A stretch of DNA of 64,000 nucleotides, from NCBI GenBank assembly GCA_030340625.1, contig JAOPHQ010002020.1, positions 1 through 64,000 of the forward strand, in the 5' to 3' direction. A model generated the notes under the pieces. It was not told the origin of the DNA and did not search any database. It saw only the letters and a program-made list of their open reading frames with translations. This DNA is from Merluccius polli. Its lineage: Eukaryota; Chordata; Actinopteri; Gadiformes; Merlucciidae. Below, in pieces: positions 27,801-38,800 of the stretch (its first letter is position 1; every line of letters begins with the position of its first letter). Made by a program: the position numbers and the translations under genes.

Positions 27801-30800
27801 ACGAGGGGGCTGGCGACGCTGCCCCTGCCCGATTCACCATCGCCTCCATCAGCTGAGTCTGCCTCTCAGCCTGGCCCTGGAGTGCCGCCAGCTGTTGCCG
27901 GCTGAGGACCGCCTGGTCCCGATTCATCGCCGCCACCTCCGCCAGCATCTGGACCAGCGTATTAATCGGCTGCTGCGGGTCCCACTTTGGGTGCCAATGT
28001 GGCGTAGTATGGTGCCACGGGGGGGGTTCTCTGCCAAGGATGACTCGCACGATGCAGGTTTACCAGGTTTATTTACACACACTCAATAATACACGCTCAA
28101 TGTTGTCGCGGGCCTAGCTCTGGCCCCGTCGACAACCCGTGTGTTCCAGGTCCGGTCCTCCCGGGTCGAGCACGCTACTGCATTAAGAAAGGAGAGAGTG
28201 ATTAGCTCAACAGGATGCAGGTGTGCCAATCACTCTCACCTGGCGCTGCTCTCCCGAGCCCCCTCCACAGCTCCCTCCTGCGGCTGATGCACCACGCCCC
28301 CCCACACATTAATTCCTGGAATTCATTGCGTGCCCCCACGAAGTTTGTGCCTTGGTCACTTTGTAGTTGGCTTACATTGCCCCTTATGGCAATAAAGCAG
28401 CGCAACGCATTGAGGAAGGCATCAGTGGAAAGGTCATCCAATACCTCAATGTGGATGGCACGTGAACACATGCAGGTGAATAAGAGCCCATATCTCTTCA
28501 GTTCTTTCCTTCCATCCTTAACATAAAATGGTCCGAAGCAGTCCATACCAGAATAGGTAAATGGAGGAGTAGCTTCCATCCTCTCTGGTGGAAGGTCGGC
28601 CATTTTTTGTTCTTGATTACACTTCCTGAGTTTTCTGCATTTTATGCGTAATTCATTGAGGGTCATTCCACGATCCTGGTGCTTCACCTTCTCATGGTAG
28701 TGTTTTATCAACAATCGAGACACATGATGTCCTTTGGGTAGGATAGCTGGGTGTTTGATATGAGGGTGGAGGGTTGCTTGTGTCAATCTACCGCCCACCC
28801 TCAGGATATCTTGGCTATCCATGAAGGGGTTCAACTTGTGTAGCTTAGTTGACTTGCTCCTTTGTACCTCTTTCCTTTGTATCAGAGACTTGATTTCATC
28901 ACTGAACACTTCTGTTTGAACTGCTTGAATTAGGAATTGTTCAGCATCCATTCTTTCTTCAAGTGTCCTAGCTTCATTGGATCTCGTTTTAAGACCTTTC
29001 ACCTTTCTTGCAAGATGCTTAAGTCTTACTATGGCCCTTACGGCTCTCTTCCAATCTGAAAACTTCTGAAGTCGGTCTGGTAGAGACCTCTCTTCCTTTG
29101 CTTTTGTTGTGTGAACTTGTGCTCTTTTGATTTCCGGGTTGTCCTCATTGATTTCTCCCACCTTAATCTCTTCTCTCTTAGGGAGGTCTTTTTGCCACAA
29201 GAAACTAGGTCCCGTGATCCAGTTGGACTCTACAAGCTCCTTTGTGGTGAGTCCACGAGAGGCATGGTCAGCCGGGTTATTTTCTGAGGCAACATATTGC
29301 CACTGACTTGGTTCTGTGCTTGATTTGATCTGGTGGATCCGGTTGGCTACGAATACATGAAATCGCTTTTCGTCATTATTAATGTAACCAAGGATGACTT
29401 TGGAATCGGTCCAAAAGTAGTGTAGCACCCACTTGGGTGATGCACGGCAGCCAGTATGCGCCAGAACGCTCACCACACACTGGCACAGCGGAGAGGTGAG
29501 GAATGAAACCAATTAGAGACCAGGGGATGATTAGGTGGCCATGTTGGTACAAGAGCCGGGTTGGGAATTTGGCCAGGACACCGGGGTTAGCACCCCTACT
29601 CTTGCGATGAGTGCCACGGGATCTTTAGTGACCACAGGGAGTCAGGACCTCGGTTTAACGTCTCATCCGAAAGACGGTGCTCTAGACAGGACGGAGTCCC
29701 CGTCTCCATCCCGGGGCATTGGGGATCTTACAGAGTAATATCCACACCTCCCGCCTCTATCAAAGCCCCAGGCTGAATCAGGTTCTGATGAACGATAGAC
29801 TGCATGCAGCCTGAGTCCACCATCGCCTGATGTGTACCCCCTTGAATCCTTACCGGAACGCTGTACGTCCCGGGGGAGGGTGCTGGAGGGCCGACAACCC
29901 GGATCACTTGGCCGACCTCCATGAGCGGACACTCACCTCGGGTAAGTGTCCGGGTATTCCTGTAGATCTTCAATCTCCATTTCTCTCTTTAGCAGGTCAC
30001 TTGTCCTTGTGGCCACGACCGCAGCTGAGACTTGGGATTGTTGTTACTTTTGTCGGTGCAACTCTTGCCTTCCCATAACAAGAGCACAATGGACTTCTCC
30101 AGACTTTGAAACAGCCCTGAAGTAAGAACACATTCCATAGCCAGAAACACTAGCATCGGAAAAATTTTGAAGTTCATACTGTTGCACTTCCTTGGATGTC
30201 AATGGTATGTAGTACCGTGTATCTCTACCGAAGACAGATTGTGGAGATCTTGGAGCCATGCTTCCCAACGCGGGCCTGAGGTCGTCAGGAAGTGGTTCAT
30301 CCCATCCTACCTTGTCTTGGCACATCCTTTGTAAGAACAGTTTACCCTTCAAAATTAAAGGTGCCACAAATCCAAGAGGATCAAAAATTGAGGCTACTGT
30401 TGACAGTACTCCTCTTCTGGTAAAGGGATGTTCTTTTACCCTCACTCTGAACTGGAACTTATCTGAGCTAATGCACCATTGGACCCCAAGAGCCCGTTCC
30501 ATCTTGTGTTCTCCAAAGGCCATGTCAAGGTCAGCTGCACCTTCAGCACATTCTTGCTTTGGGATTGTGTCAAGAACCTTCTTGTTGTTGGTAATGAATT
30601 TGTGTAGGCGGAGATTACCAGTGTTGCAGAGGTCTCTTGCCTCTTAAACAAGCTTGATAGCTTCTTCTTCACTGTCCAAACTTGTTAATCCATCGTCAAC
30701 ATAAAAGTTGCGCTGTATAAACTTCACTGTAGCTTCACTAAACTTGCCTTCTCCTTCTGCAGCCAGGTGTTTGAGCCCAAAGTTCGTGCAGCCAGGTGAC

Positions 30801-32762
30801 AATGCAGCACCGAACAAGTGAACCTTCATGCGGAACACTGATGGTGGAGCCTCCATATTCCCTCTTTCCCAACACAGAAATCTAAGGTAGTCTTGGTCCC
30901 TTGGTGCAACATGAAATTGATGAAACATCCGCTCCACATCACACATGATGGCTACTTGACCTTTGCGGAAGCGACACAAGACCCCTACAAGGGTATTTGT
31001 AAGGTCTGGCCCGGTGAGTAGATGCTCATTCAGTGACGTCTTCTGAAACTTAGCTGAACAATCAAATACCACGCGAATCTTTCCTAGCTTTTGGGGGTGA
31101 TAAACCCCATGGTGAGGGATATACCACGTGGTCTGATTGATTAACTCTGACTCTGGAACCTTTTCAGCATCATCTCTTGCTATTATGTCCTCCATAAAAG
31201 CCACATAATCCTTGTGATATTGATCATCTTTCTTGAGACGCTTTTCCAGACATCTGAGTCGATGTTCTGCACACACTTTGTTGTTTGGCAGACTTGGCCT
31301 CTCTTTCTTGAAAGGCAGTGGCATTTCGTAATGCCCATTTGGCTTTTGCTTAATATCTTCTTGTGATATTATAACTTCTTCACTGAACTTCTCAGTAAAA
31401 TCTTACTCAAAGACCATGAGTATATCTGTCGGAGTGATCATTTCCATGACTTTAGTTCGATAAACAAAATGGACCTCAGACTTGAGCTCAGAAGAGGGCT
31501 TCGTAGCTGGCAGAACTTCCTTTATGATGACACCGTGGCTGACACCGATTTTATCCTCCTGATCATAATCAACATCAGTGCTGCTGTAGCTGATAATGCT
31601 CCAACCCAACACAGACCTTTGTGCATATGGCTGGGTTTCATTGCCCATGATGACATCTCTGGGAAGTAGGGCTTGGGGACAGTTATAGCCGATTAACAAT
31701 CCTACTTCACAGTCAAGCTCAGGAGACATTTCATCTGCCAAATGTTCTAGGTGAGGCCAGGACTTTGCCGTTGTGCTTGTGGGTATATGGGATCTATTTG
31801 CTGGTATGTATTCTCTAGTGTAGGTTGTTGGGAGTTTGATTTTAGTGTTAGAGCTGATGCCTCTTACCTGTAGTCCTTGCACCTTGTGGCTGTTCACCAC
31901 CTTTGTTTTTGATATGATTGTGGACACAAGTTTTACTGGCTCTTTCTTGACACACAATGTTTCAGCTGCATCCTGCAGGATGAAGGTTGTGTCGCTCTGA
32001 TTATCAAGTAAAGCATACACCAGAACTTCCTCATCTGGTTTAGCTGTCGTGGAGACATAGACTGGAACAATAGATTAAGTATGAGTCAGGGCTCCAGAGT
32101 GCGACCATTTTGGTCGCACATGCGACCAAAAATCTGTCGAGTGCGACTAAACATTTTCATTGGTCGCACCGGTGCGCCTGACATTAAGCAGGTCCGTCTG
32201 TGTGGAGCGTTATTTTGTTTCCCCACCCGCGTTCTGTGAAGACGTGCCCCTACTCTTCCTCTGATTGGCTCTGACCCTGATATTGTTTTTCGGTGAATGC
32301 GGTCCCGATCCGATCTCAAAGACTCGGACTCGGGCCGTTCAAGGCATTTTTTTTACTGATCGGTAACGCCTATATTGAGCATGAACCTAAGCCTGATCCT
32401 TCGTTTTGTCAGCTGTCACACGTGTCGTAAACAGAGAGCACACTTTGCGGCAGGACGCGATGTCTGCAATGTAACTAACTATAAGGCAGGACTCGCCGTC
32501 TGCGATAATCTCGTCCATTATCTAGACGGCCGTTCGTCGCACTCTGCGGATGTATCGGGACCCAGAAAAGTGCAGTGTTGAATTTGGACACACGACACGT
32601 TCAATATATTAAAAATATACTTTGAATAGAAAACTAGCGAACACCGGCAGTTGATGTCACACCGTGTGGACTGTGGGTAATGTAGTCTTCTACGTACGCA
32701 ACAGCCAGCGGCAAACAGAAGCAGTGGGAGGAGTCAGAAAGGATAATAAAATGTAACACTGC

Positions 32763-32835
<73 letters not shown>

Positions 32836-35800
32836 CAAGAGCTACCTTTTACTAAATTTTAAATTTAAGTCCCAGATTATCCTTATGAAAAAGAACGGGT
32901 TAAATGTAAATCCGCTTTGAAAAAAAGATGTCTGTTCAAGGCAGTGCACACTTTTGTTAAGTTATTTGAGTTTGATTTATTTATTTGAGTTTGTCAAGCA
33001 CTTTAAACATCACAATTGAGGTTATTGTGATTTCTTGTGTGTACAGTGATTTAAATAAAAAAAAACACTTATCTGCACCTTTATTTCTGTTTACAATAAT
33101 TTACATAATGTGTTAAGAAACTACCAATGTGTATGGAACTGACAAAACACTTCAAATGTATTATTGCGGAGGCAAAAGGCGTGGTGAACATTTTTGGGTG
33201 CACCTAAATTATGTGCTGGTGCACCTAAATGAAAAAGTTAGGCGCACCAGTGCAACCAATGCCAAACGTTAGTCTGGAGCCCTGTGAGTGCTGCTCTTCT
33301 CTTGAACAACTTGGTTAGAGGTAGCTTGCTGTGTTTCTATGGGTTCAGACTGTTGGTTCTTGTCTCCTTTGTTTTCATTTGACCTTTCGTGTTCGTTTCT
33401 TACCCCTTGTTCTTGGTCTTTCTTCCCACGATCTTGATGTAGACAAGTGGGGTGGCGTTTTCCACATAAGTCACACACACTCCTGGATGTACAAGATTTG
33501 GAGTTTTGGCCGATCTTGAGGCAGCCAAAACATAACTTCTCCAGTTGTACAAACTTAACCCTTTCTTCAACTGGTTTTTCATAATCTTGCGACACTTATG
33601 GAGAGTGTGGCATTTCTTCTTGCAAAAAATGCATGTGATGTTTGTCTTCTCACTTGTGTTAGTGGTGAAAGTCTTAGCACTTAAGTTTTGATTTCTTTGA
33701 TACTTAAACTGTTCTCGTTCTGTTGGCTTTGATCTTTCTTGTTCAGTTGGCTTCACTGCATATAATGATGTGATGGGGTTGCATGCAATTCGAGCCTCCA
33801 CGTTGAGAAATCTCACAAAGTGTTTGAAGTCAGGGAACATTTTGTGTTCATCTTGATAAATCGTGGCTTTTCTATTCCAGCATGAGCTCAACCAATCTGG
33901 CTTGACAGTAATCTTTTGGTTTTCCACACAGTCGTTGAGAGTTTGTAGACCTTGAACATAAGGCATAGCTGATTCCACACTGCTCAATAAATCAACAAAC
34001 TCACGAAGAGTTTCGCTGTCTTTGGGGCCAATTTTATGCCATGTATGTATCTTGCCACGGTATTACTTGGCAACTATGAATGGATTACCAAATCTGTCTT
34101 CAAGTATGTCCTAGGCAGCACGATAAGCTGTTTCTGTTCCTACAAGGAAATGGCCTTCAATAGCTCTCTTGGCTGAGCCACCAACATACTTGCGTAGAAA
34201 GAAGAGCTTTTCTTGAGTTGGCAGGTTTTTGCGATCAGTTGGCAGGTTTTTGCAAACAGAAGGAAAGCTTCCAATCATTGTACTTGAGAGGATCTCCTAT
34301 GAAAACTTCAGGTTCTGGAATTGGAACTCGATTAGCTGTGATTGCCTCAGCAAGAGTTCTCACAAGGTCATTGGAAGCTTCATGAGAGGTCAAAAAGGCT
34401 TGAGTGGCTGGAACTTGAGTGGATGGGGCTTGTTGCATGAGTGGAAGTGCAGTTTGGGTGATGACTTGACTTACAGGGACTTGAGTAAATGTGGCTGGCT
34501 GTGGAACCAAATGTGATGTGTACATGGAGGGATATGGATGGGGGTTTTGGGGGGCTGTGACCTCATGTGGGCGATGTACTTGACTGGGCTTGTCTTGTTG
34601 AGCAGGAAGAGCTTGGGAAACTGGTTCTTCTAGCCATTCTACTTCTCTTCTTTTCCCTTCCAGCTTCATTTTTCTATCAGCACTTTCTGCTATGAACTGA
34701 GCTCTTTTTCTAGCACTGTCTTCTTCCATTTCCCTTTCTTTAGCTTCTCTTTCAGCCTTTAAGATTTGTTCTTCCACCTCAAGTCTTTGAATTTCTTCCT
34801 TTTGTTGATGTTGTGCATTTGTTATCTTTATCACCTCTTGCGTAGCTACAACTTCAGCTGCCGCTTGTTTTGCATTCAGGGACAGGATGGAAGAGTGTTT
34901 GGATGCTCTGGATGAAGCCTTTGACTTGGTGTGTGGTGTCAAACACTGACTTAGCATCAGGCCAAGATATGTCTTCTGAATCATCACCACTGCAAAAGTG
35001 TTGAACCTTTATATTTGCAATCCTAGTGAATGCTTGACATGTATCATTCATTCTCCGAATGTCAGGCTCAGGACTTGAAATGGCTCTTATTTCGAGGTAA
35101 GTATTGTCAATGTCAACTTGGGTGGTGTTGATTGCATTTGCAATTTCATCAATCAGATCATCAGCATCATTATACTTAATGGACCTTTTTAAGACATTGA
35201 TGTGATACTTCCATCTTCTGTACATCTTTACAAAACTCACATTTAGATTATTTAATTTGTCATCTGACAAAGCTTTTCCTCTTTCAGTGAGCTTTCATGT
35301 GCGTCCAGTTTTCCTGATTCCTGGAGGCAGTTATGTGTCATCGTCACCAACCTGAGATTGTGTGTCTTCAACTTGCTCATCAGCGTCAGCTTGCTGTGGT
35401 AGGGTAGTCTGCTCTGCGTCACTATCTTCTTGAAGGTCTCCTTGAGTGACCTCTTCAGTTGGCAGAAAAGTATTTTCTTTTGTGTGTGACATATTAAGGG
35501 CCCTATCTTGCCGGTCTGAAACGCAAGTGTCAAACGCAAAGCGCAAGTAGCTTTGTGGGCGGATCTTGGGCGCTGTTGCTATTATGCCGGCGGGATAAAT
35601 TACTCTTGCGCCCAGCGCAAATCTAAAATGGATTGGTCCGAAGTAGCTACATTAGTCATAGGTGTGGTTTGGGCGTAATGTGCAATAAACCAATCAGAGC
35701 GTCGTCTCACATTCCCTTTAAAAGCAGGCGCGCTTGTTCCATGGCGAGCACATCACGCATTGCCACTACTGGACCCAGACGTGTCCAATCCTGCCGTAGC

Positions 35801-38800
35801 GCGCGCATGCCTATCAGAGGGAAAAATAATTAGTTCTTCTGTTTAAATCTTTTCAGCTTTTCATTTTCCATTGACAAAATGTAAATAAAGAAATGTCGCA
35901 AAGACATACTTGTGTAAAACACAACATGCCACAAAGAATGCTGCGACTTTTTGAGGACTGTACTGTAAAGTGCCTCCTGATTTATCCAAACACCTGAAGC
36001 GCATTTTCAGTATGCCGAATGTTCTTTCAATTACACCGCGTGTTTCTGTGTGTTTTCGATTATAAAACATTTCACGCGCTGTTGCTGGCATAATAAAAGG
36101 TGTCATCCTGGTGTCCTTATATACCTATGTGTCTTGCGACTATTGGTCAAACAGGTTCATTTGATCCGTCATTACTATTAGCCTGAATATTTTGGGTAAC
36201 TGTGTACGCTAGATTTATGCCTATTTTTTTCATATGTGGTAATATTTTTGCTTGTATGTATGGTTTGCAAAAATGGGAACTGCTTCCTTGTAGATGAGAG
36301 AAGCAAAGTGTATGCACGTTGTACACACGCTACATTATGGCCAAGCATGCGCCCTTAAAATAGCATCTGAATAAGCGCCACTGACTTTAGACTAGGTTTT
36401 TCCTGGTCTGTGGCGCAATTGTTTTCTGAAACTGCAAAATAGCACCAGGGAACGTTTGCACCGGGACACGCCTCCTGTTTTCGTTCATTCCCTAAGTTAA
36501 GGACTTGCGCCGGTTGAGGGAAAATTCCAATGTGCGTCGGGTGCAAAATAGGAATTGTGCAAGCGCCAGTGTACAAAGTCAATTGCACTGAGTGCAAGAT
36601 AGGGCCCTAAATGTGCAGAGTGTTAAATGTATTGAAATCTGAATAAAATGTGTTCTGTTCTCTAAAGTGTGCAAATATGAAATAAAAATGTCAATATAAT
36701 CGCTTTGATTACCTTATCTTAACCTTTGCATAATGCACTTTAAACACTACAGTATCATAATAACACACTTCAATAAATGAGTAATAAACAGCAATTAACA
36801 AAGTGTAAATACTCTTGGCACAGTCTAAATATGAAGAACTCACTTGTATGAAAAATATTTTGATATTACTTAAACCTCTTAGATTCAACTGAGAGAATGA
36901 TGAATTTACGTATGTACTTAGTTTATTTGATTCTTACTAGAAAGTCAATTGCAGGAAAATGTCCACTGCATCTTTAAAGAAAAAAAAACACAAATGAAAT
37001 GTCTGTGTGATAGAAACTTAATGGCAGCTAACAAGTACTTGCGCTACCTTCAAGACACTCGCTTCAACGTGCTTGCTTGTGTAGCCTTGTCTGCTTGCCC
37101 CTTGATTCACACGAACAGTTCACGTGGTGGCCTCTCCTTCACCGCATGTGGCCTGCAGCTAGTCCGTCTTCATCGGCCCGGATTCTTCACCGATGCAGAA
37201 GTGTTCTACTATGCCGCCCATTGATTGGATGCGTGACTCTGGTTCCTTTCACAGATGTTTATTAACACCACATCAACACCGTAGAACTAAATGTTCAAGT
37301 AGAAAAAATAAAAAACAACATTTGTTATTGTAATCATTACAGAAATAGCATTGTAGCTGGTACCAATAAATAATACTCAGAGTAATACTGACCACTTTAG
37401 CCTGCTTCTCAACCAACAGCAGAGTCATTCCCCAGAGGCAATCTTCACGGTCAAAAATACGATTTTTTTATTGCATGGAGCAATAAAAAAGAAAAACAAA
37501 ACTACCAGGTAACATCACCGCCAAAGGTGCTCCTCGGTCTCTGTGTGAAGCTCATGGAGCTAACCGGCGCTACTTCCTGTTTTTACTTGTTTCAAAATAA
37601 AGGCACATATTTCAAAATAAATTCAAAACTGCTGCATTTACAATAGGTATCCACAGATACTCTGTGAATACCTAATAACAACATTTTGATTGGCCACATT
37701 TACAAATGTCCCTAACCAACCAATTGTGGCACTTGACAATGGGGACGGGAATTGGCAAGGACTTCACGATACGATATTACAGCGATTTTTGAGTGGGGTT
37801 CAGGTTCTACAGGTCCACCATTGTTTTTTAAATGAATGGCCAACCAGAACGTTTATGCACACTGACTATTGGCGAATATACTGTAGTGCCCTCTGTAGGA
37901 TGTAACCATTATTTTGCTTCCACTAAGATGACATTAATGTTTGTAGCATTTTCTTTTCTTCTTCAACAAAAAAAAGGATTTTGGAGTCAACCTGACGATA
38001 CAAGTATTTCGGAAGCAAAAAATCTTACATAAATCGATTTTTTTTTTTTGGATATATTTTTTCCCTATCCCTACTTGTCGACATGGTGCAGATGCCACAC
38101 AAATGGCTACAAGTTGCGTTCACACCACACCTACCACACCTTCACAAACACTCTGGTGATCCGTCTGAAAATTATATATATTTTTTAATTCCCCTAAACT
38201 CATACACTAGCATTCTCACTGAATTTTGTTTTAATAGATGTTTAGACTTTCTTCTTGGAGACTGAGGAGCATCAGAGAAAATGGAGATAAAACATGTTTT
38301 GCTGTACCATTTAATGTTCCTAATATGGCCTTCCTTCTCTAATTCCCCCTAACAGCACCCTGCTACACCATGTCATGATTATTATCCTGTCCACAAACCC
38401 AACATTCTGTCTACTAACCCAAATTTTTCCTTTCTTCTTTGCGTCCATGTTGGAAAATGGATGTGCTACTTAATAAATGACGATGAGTGAGGAACATTTG
38501 CCACGAGTGGTTTTCTGTCTTCTGCAGCAAGCCACTCAGCATCACATCTAGCCTAGAAATCTAGACACCCCCTAGCGGCAGCAAATTTATTTGGCAGCTA
38601 GGTAGGTCTAGCACGGCTCCGTCGGCTTTTTGGTGCTGGAAACACCAAGTATGTCAGACCAATCACAGCGTGAGGGGCGGAGTCGAAAGCCGGGCTACCA
38701 TGACGACAGAGTTGCGACGGTTTCGTGTTAGAGGTAAACAATGGCTGCTGCTGCTGGCGAACGGCTGTCTTTCGACTCGGCTTTGGCCGCGACTCTTCAA

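Larger units (their letters stand above)
22972..28306 (-). mobile_element. Gmr1-like Ty3/gypsy element with integrase before RT
   Basis: Complete LTR element of 5,335 bp inserted in the BEL integrase. The 309-bp LTRs (22972-23280, 27998-28306) have TGTGG...CCACA ends, and the 5-bp TSD is catta (22967-22971, 28307-28311). The minus-strand order is Gag (SCAN-like), zinc knuckle, protease, integrase, RT, RNase H. Integrase upstream of RT is the copia-like pol order known from Gmr1-type gypsy elements of fish and other deuterostomes. All frames carry breaks. A LINE tail is inserted in the protease. Confidence 0.93.
22301..36640 (-). mobile_element. BEL/Pao LTR retrotransposon, shredded by later insertions
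   Basis: Minus-strand coding blocks appear in BEL/Pao order: Gag (33285-35546), protease (31403-32020), RT (30044-31324), RNase H/integrase (28307-29418), integrase end (22301-22971). Insertions are a Gmr1-like gypsy element (22972-28306), a gypsy-derived 536-bp segment (29419-29954), a CAGGGCTCC element (32087-33284) and Harbinger (35498-36607). LTRs are not confidently identified. A candidate 5'LTR start is TGTTATTAGG near 37681 on the minus strand, but no matching 3'LTR is seen on the left. Confidence 0.88.
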
